A stretch of DNA of 43,558 nucleotides from WHSM01 sp050701815 (GCA_050701815.1 JBOGDL010000443.1:1-43558), one strand, 5' to 3'. Shown: positions 7,628 to 15,067, numbered from the stretch's first letter. The notes: generated from the letters alone by a model not told the origin. Numbers and translations: made by a program.

Positions 7628-9433
7628 GTGGGACGCGATTCAGCATCCGGTACGGCACGTGAGTTCCGCACCGTGGGCGTGGTCGGCCTGGGCACGATGG
7701 GGGCCGGAATCGTCGAGGTGTTCGCCCGCAGCGGCTTGGACGTGATGGCGGTCGAGGTGGACGCGGTCGGGGTGCAACGCGGGCAGGACGTGCTGCGCGG
7801 TTCCCTGGAGCGCGCCGTCTCCAAGGGCAAGCTCTCCGAGGCCGAGCACAAGGCGCTGTTGGGCCGGGTCCGGTTCGGTGTCGGCCTGAGCCACCTCTCC
7901 GAGGCCGACCTGGTGATCGAGGCGGTGCCCGAGCATCTGGACCTGAAGCAGAAGATCTTCGCCGAGCTCGACAAGGTCGCCAAGCCCGACGCCATCCTGG
8001 CCACCAACACCAGCTCGCTGTCGGTCACCGAGATCTCAGTCGCCACCCACCGCCCGGCGCGGGTGGTCGGGATGCACTTCTTCAACCCGGCCCCGATCAT
8101 GAAGCTGGTCGAGGTGATTCGCACCGTGGTCACCGAACAAGAGGTGGTCGACGACGTCGAGGCGCTGTGCGCCCGGCTGGGCAAGGTGGACGTCACCATC
8201 GCCGACCGCGCCGGCTTCATCGCGAACGCCCTGCTGTTCGGATACCTCAACCACGCGGTCTCGATGTACGAGTCCAAGTACGCCAGCCGCGAAGACATCG
8301 ACGCCGCGATGCGGCTCGGCTGCGGCCTGCCGATGGGCCCGCTGGCGTTGATGGACCTGATCGGCCTGGACACCGCGTACGAGATCCTCGACACCATGTA
8401 CCGGCGCGGCGGCAGGGACCGGCGGCACGCTCCGGCGCCGCTGCTGAAGCAGATGGTCACCGCGGGGCTGCTGGGCCGCAAGAGCGGGCGCGGCTTCTAC
8501 ACGTACCTGAAGCCGGGTTCGCCGAAGGTGGCGTCGGACGAGCACACCCCGCAGGCCGAGGCCCCGGCGCCGGACGCGTCAGCGGTACGTCGGGTCGGGG
8601 TCGTCGGCTCGGGCACCATGGCGACCGGAACCATCGAGGTCTTCGCCAAAGCCGGGTACGACGTGATGTTCACCACCCGCGGCGAGGAGAAGATCGCGAA
8701 GGTGCGCGCCGCCATCGAGGCGTCGATGGAGAAGGCGGTGCAGCGCGGCAAGCTCGGCGCCGACGAGCGGGACGCCGCGCTCGCGCGGATCACCGGCTCC
8801 ACCAAGCTGGATGATCTCGCCAACGCGGACCTGGTGGTCGAAGCCGTGGTGGAAGAGCTCACCGTCAAGAAGGCGCTGTTCGCCAACCTGGACGAGATCT
8901 GCAAGCCGGATGCGATCCTGGCCACCGCCACATCGAGTCTGTCGGTGGTGGAGTGCGCGGCGTCCACCGCCCATCCGGAGCGGGTGGTCGGGCTGCACTT
9001 CTTCAACCCGGCCCCGCTGATGAAGCTGGTCGAGGTGGTCCACACGATTCAGACCTCGCCCGAGACGGTGGCCACCGCGCAGGCGGTGTGCTCGACGCTG
9101 GGCAAGCACCCAGTGGCGTGCGCCGACCGGGCCGGCTTCATCGTGAACGCGCTGCTGTTCCCGTACCTCAACGACGCGGTCAAGATGCTGGAGGCCAGCT
9201 ACGCCACCGCCGACGACATCGACTACGCCATGAAGGAAGGCTGCGGCTACCCGATGGGTCCGTTCGAGTTGTTGGACGTGGTGGGGCTGGATGTCTCGCT
9301 GGCGATCCAGCGCGAGCTCTACCTGGAGTTCCGGGAGCGCGGCTTCTCGCCGGCGCCGCTGCTGGAGCAGCTGGTCACCGCCGGGTATCTGGGTCGCAAG
9401 ACCAAGCGCGGCTTCCGCGACTACCACCGCTGA
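7628..9433 (+). CDS. Tandem-fused 3-hydroxyacyl-CoA (3-hydroxybutyryl-CoA) dehydrogenase
   Basis: Two complete 3-hydroxyacyl-CoA dehydrogenase modules (about 12-295 and 320-601) are joined by an acidic/Pro-rich linker; each is the size of a single HBD subunit. The enzymes oxidise or reduce 3-hydroxyacyl-CoA/3-oxoacyl-CoA with NAD(P)(H), a step between the thiolase and Ccr. Module 1 is canonical: GLGTMG (20-25), NTSS (127-130), catalytic His150 in GMHFFNPAP, Asn200 in GFIAN. Module 2 keeps His457 and GFIVN but has GSGTMA in place of the full glycine motif, ATSS in place of NTSS, and TTR (349-351) where module 1 has AVEVD after the second beta strand. GTG 7628 follows GAGGAG. Similar fused forms are known in actinobacteria. 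The substrate is inferred. Confidence 0.9.
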   Translation: MGRDSASGTAREFRTVGVVGLGTMGAGIVEVFARSGLDVMAVEVDAVGVQRGQDVLRGSLERAVSKGKLSEAEHKALLGRVRFGVGLSHLSEADLVIEAVPEHLDLKQKIFAELDKVAKPDAILATNTSSLSVTEISVATHRPARVVGMHFFNPAPIMKLVEVIRTVVTEQEVVDDVEALCARLGKVDVTIADRAGFIANALLFGYLNHAVSMYESKYASREDIDAAMRLGCGLPMGPLALMDLIGLDTAYEILDTMYRRGGRDRRHAPAPLLKQMVTAGLLGRKSGRGFYTYLKPGSPKVASDEHTPQAEAPAPDASAVRRVGVVGSGTMATGTIEVFAKAGYDVMFTTRGEEKIAKVRAAIEASMEKAVQRGKLGADERDAALARITGSTKLDDLANADLVVEAVVEELTVKKALFANLDEICKPDAILATATSSLSVVECAASTAHPERVVGLHFFNPAPLMKLVEVVHTIQTSPETVATAQAVCSTLGKHPVACADRAGFIVNALLFPYLNDAVKMLEASYATADDIDYAMKEGCGYPMGPFELLDVVGLDVSLAIQRELYLEFRERGFSPAPLLEQLVTAGYLGRKTKRGFRDYHR

Positions 9434-9524
9434 GGCGCGACCGCCGTCCTTTCCGCCGCCGTCGTTCCCACCAGGCGAGGGCGGCGCCAGGTGGGCGGGA
9501 ATGTGGGGTCTCGCCATTCCCGCG

Positions 9525-9530
9525 TACGCT
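9525..9530 (+). promoter_or_regulatory. Candidate -10 element of a leaderless transcript
   Basis: TACGCT is followed by 7 nt and then the GTG at 9538, with no ribosome-binding sequence between. Same arrangement as at nucS, the MarR gene and the adenosyltransferase in this window. Confidence 0.45.
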
Positions 9531-9537
9531 CGCCAGC

Positions 9538-9906
9538 GTGAGTCCGCGCCGCAACCGTCGTCGTCTCGGCACGGCAAGCGGGGAGCAGCGCACCTCTCAC
9601 GCGCCGCGCGCTGAGGCGAGAGAGACCTGGCAAGACGGAGAATGGGTGGTACGTGCCGTCGCCGGCGCCGCCGGGCCGCCCCACCCGTCAGCGGGACGTG
9701 TGCCTGGCCAGGCGGGCGACGCCAAGGCGTACCGGTGCCCCGGTTGTGACCACGAAATCCCCGCCACGATGGCTCACCTCGTGTGTTGGCCTGTGGCGGG
9801 CGGAGTGGCGCAGCGCAGGCACTGGCACCGTGCCTGCTGGCGAGCGCGTGAGCGGCGGGGCCCGCCACCCGAGCGACCCCGGCGCCTGCCGACGCGCTTC
9901 AGATAG
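9538..9906 (+). CDS. Small zinc-finger-like protein of an actinobacterial family
   Basis: This 122-residue basic protein resembles short proteins common in actinobacteria (often labelled ATP/GTP-binding or hypothetical). It begins with an Arg-rich segment SPRRNRRRL, followed by a Trp-containing block WQDGEWVVRAVAGA and a metal-site-like module: CPGC (Cys67, Cys70), HLVCWP (His80, Cys83) and RRHWHRACW (His95, His97, Cys100). The family pattern runs AYRCPGCD to HWHRACW. The frame is open far upstream inside the dehydrogenase gene, but family members start with (M/V)SPRRNR, which selects the GTG at 9538. No function is established; the basic ends and finger suggest nucleic-acid or protein binding, which is inference. 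Confidence 0.75.
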   Translation: MSPRRNRRRLGTASGEQRTSHAPRAEARETWQDGEWVVRAVAGAAGPPHPSAGRVPGQAGDAKAYRCPGCDHEIPATMAHLVCWPVAGGVAQRRHWHRACWRARERRGPPPERPRRLPTRFR

Positions 9907-9962
9907 GGTTCCCAACCCAGATAGCCACGCCCGCAGGGTGGCAGAGCCCGCGAGGGACCTAG

Positions 9963-9992
9963 GGTTGGTGTGCCGGGGGTTGGTGTGCCGGG
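9963..9992. repeat. Perfect 15-bp tandem duplication
   Basis: GGTTGGTGTGCCGGG occurs twice head to tail (9963-9977, 9978-9992) in the gap between the zinc-finger gene and the hydrolase. It is one of many short tandem duplications in this window. Confidence 0.9.
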
Positions 9993-10088
9993 GCAGCGGC
10001 GACGAGCCCATCGCGGTGCGCTGGCGTCCCCGGCCGCGTCGGGAAAGAACGCCGGCCGATGCGAAGACGATCTGGGGAAGCACGAATC

Positions 10089-10970
10089 GTGAGTGGTACG
10101 AGCGCTGATCAGCCTGGTGACGGCACGCCTCAAGCGGGAGTTGGCGAGCCCCAGCCTGGTGACGGCACGCCTGACCAGGGGACCCCGATCCGGGCGAATT
10201 CCATCCTGCCGGCGCGGCGGCAAGACATCGAGCTCCACACCGCTGACGGGCTGACCCTGGTGGGGGAGTTGGCGCTGCCGGCAGACCGGGACCCTGTCGC
10301 CACCCTGGTCTGCCTGCATCCGCTGCCCACTCACGGCGGCATGATGGACAGCCACGTGCTGCGTAAGGCCGCCTGGCGACTGCCGGCCCTCGCTGGGCTC
10401 GCGGTGTTGCGGTTCAACACCCGAGGCACGTCCAGTCAACGGGGGGTCAGCGAGGGCACGTTCGATAGCGGTCGAGGGGAGCGGAACGACGTCGTAGCCG
10501 CGATCGAGTACGCCGAGTTCAGCGACCTGCCAAGGATCTGGTTGCTGGGTTGGTCGTTCGGCACAGACCTGGCCCTGATGCACGGATGCGATCCTGTCGT
10601 GGCTGGCGCGATCCTGCTGTCGCCGCCGTTGCGCTCGGCGCAGCCTGAGCACTTGGCCAACTGGGCTGATTCGGGCAAGCCCGTGACGGCGCTGGTGCCC
10701 GAGTTCGATGACTATTTGCGTCCCGCCGAGGCGGCGGATCGGCTCGGCGCGATACCGCAGGCTGAAGTGGTGGGGGTCCCCGGCGCCAAGCACCTGTGGG
10801 TGGGCGATGCGGAAACCGTCCTCGACGAGGTCGTGAAGCGGGTGGCGCCTGAGTCGAGCCCCTTGCCCGAGGTGTGGCGTGGCCCGATCGAGCGGGGGGA
10901 CGCGAGCGCGTACGCGGATCGCACAGTGGCTGCCTTCGCCGACACCCCGCTGCCGCGGGACGCGACTTGA
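10089..10970 (+). CDS. Alpha/beta hydrolase (dienelactone hydrolase-like)
   Basis: A soluble hydrolase of 293 residues. After a Gly/Pro-rich, poorly conserved N-terminal stretch (about 1-36) that includes a 21-bp direct repeat (10110-10130 and 10152-10172), the fold shows ATLVCLHPLPTHGGMMDS (oxyanion region), LRFNTRGTSSQRG, the nucleophile elbow GWSFGTDLAL, the acid region VTALVPEFDDYLRP and the His candidate GAKHLWVGD. The set HP-x2-THGG, RFNTRG and GxSFG is that of the actinobacterial alpha/beta hydrolases related to YtnA/dienelactone hydrolases; the substrate is unknown. The GTG at 10089, preceded by GGGGAAG, is preferred to an ATG 30 nt upstream that lacks a ribosome site. It lies 311 bp before the first peptide gene, so it may or may not belong to that island. 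Confidence 0.82.
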   Translation: MSGTSADQPGDGTPQAGVGEPQPGDGTPDQGTPIRANSILPARRQDIELHTADGLTLVGELALPADRDPVATLVCLHPLPTHGGMMDSHVLRKAAWRLPALAGLAVLRFNTRGTSSQRGVSEGTFDSGRGERNDVVAAIEYAEFSDLPRIWLLGWSFGTDLALMHGCDPVVAGAILLSPPLRSAQPEHLANWADSGKPVTALVPEFDDYLRPAEAADRLGAIPQAEVVGVPGAKHLWVGDAETVLDEVVKRVAPESSPLPEVWRGPIERGDASAYADRTVAAFADTPLPRDAT

Positions 10971-11281
10971 GCCCGCGCGGGGCATGAGCAACTGGCCCCG
11001 CTCGTAGCGCTCGATCGTGATGCTGCGTGGTGGAGGCGTCTGACCTGCCAAGAGTGGTGGGATCTGGCGAAATGGTTCGGTGTTTTGCCAGGCTTGGGCC
11101 GTTCCGGTCAGCTACATTGAACCTCTTGTAATCGGATGATTACATGCTGCGACGTTTGCGGGCAGGTCCCTCCGGCCAGACATGGTTTTACCCACCGGGC
11201 ACATCATCGCCGATGTGCCTGGCTGCACGTCTGCGACTTCTGGGAAGCCCGTCGAATGTCGTGGGACTCAGAGGAGTAGAT
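10971..11281 (+). promoter_or_regulatory. Intergenic region with candidate promoter and operator for the first peptide gene
   Basis: No gene is seen here. A candidate promoter has TTGAAC (11117-11122), a 17-bp spacer and TTACAT (11140-11145). Within and overlapping it is the perfect inverted repeat TGTAATC-N4-GATTACA (11127-11144). The local sequence is AT-richer than its surroundings. Transcription would start near 11152, leaving a leader of about 130 nt before the GTG at 11282, which has a strong AGAGGAG ribosome site. The -10 match is only fair. Confidence 0.5.
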
Positions 11282-11857
11282 GTGGGAGTTTTCATCAGTT
11301 ACCAGGCCCTGGACCGGGTTGCCGGTCAGATGCTGCCTGAGCGTCTTCTGATGTCGACAGTGCTGCCACCGATATCTGGGACCGGCGAGGCCGCCGGGGA
11401 TGCTCCGGGCGACATGGGGGTCGCTTCGACTAGCACGGTGGACGCTCCGGCCGACACGGCGACCGCTCCAACCGGCACAGCGACCGCCCCGACAAGCACG
11501 GCGGACGCTTCAGCCGACCCCGCCAATGCTCCGGTCGACACCGCGAGTGCTCCGGCGAGCACGGCAGACGCCGCGTCCGGTGCTCCGGCGAGCAACGGCG
11601 GTGCTGGGTCCGGCGCGGCTGCCGCTCCGGCGAACGACGCCCCGGCAAACACAGGCGGCACCCCGGCAGCGGACGGAACGTATAGCGCTGCCAACAACGG
11701 GGACGCCTCGGCGGGCAACCAGGGCAGCACATCGGTTGCCTACGCGTGCCAGTACACCGCGAACCCCGGCCCTCCTGCCCTGCTGTCATTCCTGGGCCTC
11801 GCAGGCTCACCGGGGTACAGCATGAGCTGTGTTCCGGCTGCAGTGGTGACTCGCTGA
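11282..11857 (+). CDS. Precursor-like peptide 1, with long Ala/Thr/Pro linker
   Basis: This 191-residue protein is a member of the six-peptide family of the island. Residues 1-30 match the family leader: ISYQALDRVAGQ, then LPERLLMST at 18-26, exactly the positions found in peptides 2, 4, 5 and 6. The C-terminus SVAYACQYTANPGPP to SMSCVPAAVV carries the conserved Cys pair (Cys156, Cys183) with 26 residues between, as in peptides 2-4. In between is an insertion of about 120 residues rich in Ala, Thr, Pro, Asp and Gly, built partly of degenerate 7-residue units such as TATAPTG/TATAPTS. The frame is open 46 codons further upstream, but the GTG at 11282 has AGAGGAG 5-6 nt before it and restores alignment with the other leaders. 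A strong hairpin plus T-run follows. Function unknown. Confidence 0.8.
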   Translation: MGVFISYQALDRVAGQMLPERLLMSTVLPPISGTGEAAGDAPGDMGVASTSTVDAPADTATAPTGTATAPTSTADASADPANAPVDTASAPASTADAASGAPASNGGAGSGAAAAPANDAPANTGGTPAADGTYSAANNGDASAGNQGSTSVAYACQYTANPGPPALLSFLGLAGSPGYSMSCVPAAVVTR

Positions 11858-11872
11858 CCACTTGACCACTTG

Positions 11873-11930
11873 ACCGTGGTCGCTTCGCTGCTCGTACGGA
11901 ATGGGTGAGCGACGAGGCGACCACGGTTTT
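11873..11930 (+). terminator. Rho-independent-type terminator after peptide 1
   Basis: Arms ACCGTGGTCGCTTCG (11873-11887) and CGAGGCGACCACGGT (11913-11927) pair over 15 bp with one G-U pair around a 25-nt loop, and TTT follows. It begins 15 bp after the stop of peptide 1. Stem strength and T-run support intrinsic termination. Confidence 0.75.
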
Positions 11931-12323
11931 GGTGTGCGCCCGAAAACTGGGCTGTGCTCTTGTCGCTGGGCTGCCCGGCGCCAAGCGCGAAACTGGCGCC
12001 CAGCGCGAATCAGCGGCGCTTAGGCCGTGTCCTGCCGATCAGCTGAGCTTGCCACCGCCTCAGTCAAGCCACCCCTGCGAGGCCTTCCTAGCGTCACCCG
12101 CCGGTGACCTGCTAGGCCTGCGCCCAGAGTCTCCCCGCTATCCCCGCAGGAGCGCCCTCCGGGGCTCAGGTGGCCCAATAAGCCTCAGGTGGCCCAATGA
12201 GCTGGGGGGCGATGAGTCAGAGTGCGTCTGCCTTGGGGCAGCGCTGCAGGGACAACTGGCTGGGACACGGTCGCGATCCAGGGACAGCGGCGCCAAGAGG
12301 CCTGCCACGGTGGTTGTGGCAGA
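11931..12323. other. Intergenic region without a recognisable gene
   Basis: About 390 bp between peptide 1 and the convergent protease gene. A 143-codon open frame crosses it, but its product is low-complexity, matches nothing and has no ribosome site. The only structure seen is a 15-bp direct repeat CTCAGGTGGCCCAAT at 12165-12179 and 12184-12198. No leader motif LPER-x2-MST occurs here on either strand. Confidence 0.6.
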
Positions 12324-13859
12324 TCACCTCGCGTGACGGGCGGCGTACTGCCAATACCGGGCGCGGACCATCCGAAACCCGCCACGGAGTGCCAACCAGG
12401 CCAGGAGTATCAAGCCCGCCACCGGAATCAGCAAGATCAGGATCTGCAGCGCAGATGTGATCACACCAAGGATCGGGTAGCCGGAACCGCCGGTGGCTTG
12501 GATGGCGAGGACCTGGATTGAGATCCATATGTTCTGGAGGATCACCGGCACCTGGGTGGAGAACATCGCCAGCTGGATCGCGATACCCGGGATCACCACG
12601 ATCACCCAGGTAGAGACCACGATCTGGGGCCACCGCTTGAGCAGGCTCAGCCGCTGGTCAGCGGGACGTCGTAGGAAGGTCCGCTTCAGGATCGGTCCGA
12701 TGTAGCGGAACAGGTCTGGGACGCCGACCAGGTCGGCCACGATGTAGTAGCCGTCAAATCGCAAGGTCGGCAGTAGCTGCTGCATGATCTCGAGGTTCAC
12801 GGCCAGGATGCACACGAGGAAGGGTGGGAACTCCGTCCAGGTGTAGAGCATGCCCAGGATGACAACGACGATCGCGTTGAAGTAGACGCCACCCAGGTCG
12901 GCTCGTAGCCGGCCGGCCCGGTTCAGTCGGTACGAGTTCGTGATGTCGGTGTAGAAGGCAGGCCAGACCAGATAGATACCGAATCCCATGGGCCCTGGCG
13001 CCACGCCTCCATAGCGACACGCGGTAGCGTGCCCGAACTCATGGAACGCGGCGGACATCATGGCCATCAGCAGCACCAGCAGCACGCTGGAAGGGGAGAT
13101 CAAGGTCAGCTGAAGCGCGGCGGCGATGTCCTGTGAGCTGAGCAGCCACACCTCGCTGGCGAGCGCAGTGGTGAGGACCAGAAAGAGCGCGAACGGGTGG
13201 AAGAGCCACAGGAACATCCCAGCGATGGCCCAGGTCGCCTTCTCCGGGATCACCGCGACCTTGAACTTCAGCGCGAGGAACGGGCTTGGCTTGATGAGGT
13301 TCGGGGCAGTGCCATCGCTGAAGGTGGTGACCCCGAGTGGGGCCAACTTCTTGTCCAGAAGGTACGAGATGTGCTCCGGAGCCAGTTCGATGTCGGTGTC
13401 GCGGCTGACCCCGGTGGCGACCGCGGACAACAGCGCCTCACGTTCCTGGGGGCCGCCTGTGGTCTCATCCCGGTCGACCAGGTGTCGTACCACTGAGTAG
13501 AGCAACAGGGGCAGTCGCACCAGCTGTCCGTCGCCACGGCTCACCAGGTGAGGTGGTTCCCGGTAGCCGGACCCCTGGAACTCGCCCACCAGCTCAGTGC
13601 CCTCTGTCAGCGCAGGCAGGGGTTGCGCGACTGGCTCGGGAGTTGCTTCCTGGATGGCGGCGGCGGCCGTTGACTCGTGATCGGGATTCGAGCCCGTCTC
13701 GCCGTTGGCCGGCCGGGGTCGGGGTCGGGGTCGGGGTCTCGGTCTGGGTCGCGGTCGCGGTTTGATAGCGCTCTCCCAGGGGTCGGGTTCCGGCTGGTCG
13801 CCATGGTGCGGTTGCCCTTTGTCGCCGCGTGGAGGAAAGCGGAGGGCGCTACCTGTCAC
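12324..13859 (-). CDS. M50 membrane metallopeptidase with N-terminal PqqD-like (RRE) domain
   Basis: The 511-residue protein resembles the 'putative peptide zinc metalloprotease' family, intramembrane peptidases that include YydH of the Bacillus epipeptide operon. Residues 1-95 are variable and hold an Arg-Pro repeat (34-50). Residues 96-180 (HLVSRGDGQLVRLPLLLYSVVRHL to LLDKKLAPLGV) look like a PqqD-fold RiPP recognition element, the domain that grips leader peptides. Several membrane spans follow; the active site is HEFGH (273-277), with a second metal-site motif LRFDGYYIVADLVGVPDL (366-383). The GTG at 13859 is the first available start; a later start is possible because nothing conserved precedes residue 90. 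It is transcribed away from peptides 2-6 and towards peptide 1. Cleavage or export of the six peptides is inference from domain and location. Confidence 0.88.
   Translation of the reverse strand: MTGSALRFPPRGDKGQPHHGDQPEPDPWESAIKPRPRPRPRPRPRPRPRPANGETGSNPDHESTAAAAIQEATPEPVAQPLPALTEGTELVGEFQGSGYREPPHLVSRGDGQLVRLPLLLYSVVRHLVDRDETTGGPQEREALLSAVATGVSRDTDIELAPEHISYLLDKKLAPLGVTTFSDGTAPNLIKPSPFLALKFKVAVIPEKATWAIAGMFLWLFHPFALFLVLTTALASEVWLLSSQDIAAALQLTLISPSSVLLVLLMAMMSAAFHEFGHATACRYGGVAPGPMGFGIYLVWPAFYTDITNSYRLNRAGRLRADLGGVYFNAIVVVILGMLYTWTEFPPFLVCILAVNLEIMQQLLPTLRFDGYYIVADLVGVPDLFRYIGPILKRTFLRRPADQRLSLLKRWPQIVVSTWVIVVIPGIAIQLAMFSTQVPVILQNIWISIQVLAIQATGGSGYPILGVITSALQILILLIPVAGLILLAWLALRGGFRMVRARYWQYAARHAR
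13715..13767. repeat. Hexanucleotide repeat coding for Arg-Pro in the protease
   Basis: GGGGTC is repeated perfectly four times and then degenerates over further units on the plus strand; on the coding strand this gives about nine Arg-Pro dipeptides (residues 33-50). Hexamer repeats are prone to in-frame expansion and contraction, so length may vary between strains. Confidence 0.85.
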
Positions 13860-14070
13860 GCGCGAGCGGGATTAGCTTGCAGGCAAGAATCCCTTTTGAG
13901 ATTGAAAAATCATCTTTTGTCATCCAATCGAGGGAACCAACGGGCAGGTCGATCAATTACGGTCTGTAGCGCGTGATATACGTTAGGTGCTCTTCCCGCC
14001 AGACAAGGCGGAGAGGCCGTCTGGAGCTCGCGGTGAGATCCAGGTGTCACGACAAGATGGAGGAACACCA
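13860..14070. promoter_or_regulatory. AT-rich divergent region between the protease gene and peptide 2
   Basis: The stretch 13881-13985 is much more AT-rich than the rest of the window, as expected for promoters. TTGAGA/TTGAAA (13896-13907) and TGATAT (13974-13979) could be promoter elements, but no pair with proper spacing stands out. It probably drives both the protease (minus) and peptides 2-6 (plus). At 14024-14063 begins a stretch repeated before peptide 5. Confidence 0.45.
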
Positions 14071-14337
14071 GTGCAGACTCTTATCAGCTACGCGGAACTG
14101 GACGAGGTTGCGGGAGAGCTGCTTCCCGAGCGTGCCGTGATGTCCACAATGGTTACTCCCATGATGGGCGGTAGCGCCGAGTTCGGCGGTGCTGCGAATG
14201 GCGGCCCGACCGTGGTGGCGTACGCGTGCTCCGCTGGCTCTTCGCCGGCCACCAGCGCCAACGGCGCCCTGGGCATCCTCGCGGCCACGCCGTCGGTTGG
14301 CCCGGCCTGTGTGCCTGGCGGCATCATCACCGGCTAG
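14071..14337 (+). CDS. Precursor-like peptide 2
   Basis: An 88-residue peptide. The leader MQTLISYAELDEVAGELL precedes LPERAVMST (18-26). A Gly/Met-rich spacer (MMGGSAEFGGAANGG) leads to the C-terminal segment VVAYACSAGSSPATSAN and ATPSVGPACVPGGIITG, with Cys53 and Cys80 separated by 26 residues. There is no classical signal peptide and no strongly charged core. The GTG at 14071 has GGAGG 8 nt upstream; the frame extends 28 codons further but the extension is unlike the other leaders. First gene of the run of five on this strand, and followed by a two-hairpin unit. RiPP-type precursor is the best reading of a short leader-core pattern in multiple copies next to an RRE-protease; a bacteriocin, signal or structural surface peptide are all open. 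Confidence 0.85.
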   Translation: MQTLISYAELDEVAGELLPERAVMSTMVTPMMGGSAEFGGAANGGPTVVAYACSAGSSPATSANGALGILAATPSVGPACVPGGIITG

Positions 14338-14351
14338 TTAGCAAGCCATTC

Positions 14352-14398
14352 AGGCCTTTGGCCTTACGTGTGGGGAGAGCCCCGCTCTCCCCACACGT
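14352..14398 (+). terminator. Two-hairpin unit after peptide 2
   Basis: A small hairpin AGGCC-ttt-GGCCT (14352-14364) is followed by a perfect 15-bp stem, ACGTGTGGGGAGAGC (14366-14380) and its complement (14384-14398), with a CCC loop. No T-run follows. It could terminate, pause or protect the mRNA end, giving unequal expression along the run of genes. Confidence 0.7.
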
Positions 14399-14458
14399 GA
14401 TAACTCGCCTGAGTCACTCGGTGAGTCAGGCGTAAACGACAAACATGGAGGGCAAGTC

Positions 14459-14692
14459 ATGACTTTCGCAGAACTCGACAAGGTTGCTGGGGAGCTGCTT
14501 CCCGAGCGCGCTGTGATGTCCACCGTCGTGCCGCCGATGTTCGGCGGCCAGGCTGAGAACGGTGTCGTGGTGGCGTACGCGTGCTCCGCTGGCTCGTCGC
14601 CGGCCACCAGCGCCAACAGCCTTTTGGGCATCCTCGCGGCCACGCCGTCTGTCGGCCCGGCCTGCGTGCCCGGCGCCATCATCGCACACTGA
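14459..14692 (+). CDS. Precursor-like peptide 3
   Basis: The shortest member, 77 residues, with the N-terminus trimmed by four residues: MTFAELDKVAGELL, then LPERAVMST at 14-22. The C-terminal region VVVAYACSAGSSPATSAN and AATPSVGPACVPGAII is nearly identical to peptide 2, with Cys42 and Cys69 26 residues apart, whereas the spacer (FGGQAENG) differs in length and sequence. The ATG at 14459 has GGAGGG 6-9 nt upstream. It lies 121 bp after peptide 2, with the hairpin unit of peptide 2 in between. Confidence 0.87.
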   Translation: MTFAELDKVAGELLPERAVMSTVVPPMFGGQAENGVVVAYACSAGSSPATSANSLLGILAATPSVGPACVPGAIIAH

Positions 14693-14711
14693 TTTCTGTG
14701 TGATCACTTGG

Positions 14712-14755
14712 CGTCACGCCTGACGTTCGGGGAGGGCGGGCAACCGTCCTCCCCG
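14712..14755 (+). terminator. Two-hairpin unit after peptide 3
   Basis: CGTCA-cgcc-TGACG (14712-14725) is followed by a 12-bp stem, CGGGGAGGGCGG (14728-14739) and CCGTCCTCCCCG (14744-14755), closed by a GCAA tetraloop of the stable GNRA type; one pair is G-U. The stem sequence is closely related to those after peptides 4 and 5. Confidence 0.7.
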
Positions 14756-14806
14756 GATGGAAAGTGATTTCAGGAGAAGATCAAGTGCAAATGGGGGGAA
14801 CAGAGA

Positions 14807-15052
14807 ATGCAGAAGACCATCAGCTATGCGGAGCTGGACCTGACCACCGGCGAGCTGCTCCCTGAGCGTGCTGTGATGTCGACCGTCATGCCGTCGATGT
14901 TCGGCTACGCCGAGGGTGGCAACGTCGTGGTGGCGTTCGCGTGCTCGGCGGGCTCGTCGCCGGCCACCAACACCAACAGCCTCCTGGGCATCATTTCGGC
15001 CACGCCGTCTGTCGGCCCGGCCTGTGTGCCTGGTGGCATTGTCGCCGGCTAG
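14807..15052 (+). CDS. Precursor-like peptide 4
   Basis: An 81-residue family member. The leader is MQKTISYAELDLTTGELL with LPERAVMST at 18-26; the spacer MPSMFGYAEGGN leads to VVVAFACSAGSSPATNTN and ATPSVGPACVPGGIVAG, with Cys46 and Cys73 separated by 26 residues. Compared with peptides 2 and 3 the aromatic residue before the first Cys is Phe instead of Tyr. The ATG at 14807 has the G-rich GGGGGAA 7 nt upstream. Followed after 15 bp by its own hairpin unit. Role as for peptide 2; the near-identity of the C-terminal half suggests selection on that half. Confidence 0.87.
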   Translation: MQKTISYAELDLTTGELLPERAVMSTVMPSMFGYAEGGNVVVAFACSAGSSPATNTNSLLGIISATPSVGPACVPGGIVAG

Positions 15053-15067
15053 TTCGGTGCGTTTCTA

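Noticed and set aside
11144..11281. Upstream extension of peptide 1 (46 extra codons)
   Set aside because: It would begin inside the palindrome, lacks a ribosome site and spoils the alignment with the other leaders; the GTG at 11282 has AGAGGAG.
11905..12336. 143-codon open frame between peptide 1 and the protease
   Set aside because: Low-complexity product, no ribosome site, no recognisable motif, and it overlaps both the terminator of peptide 1 and the end of the protease gene.
14161..14220. Double-glycine leader cleavage site in the peptides
   Set aside because: GG occurs in the spacer of peptides 2, 3 and 4 but is absent at the same place in peptides 5 and 6, and no C39 peptidase-exporter is present.
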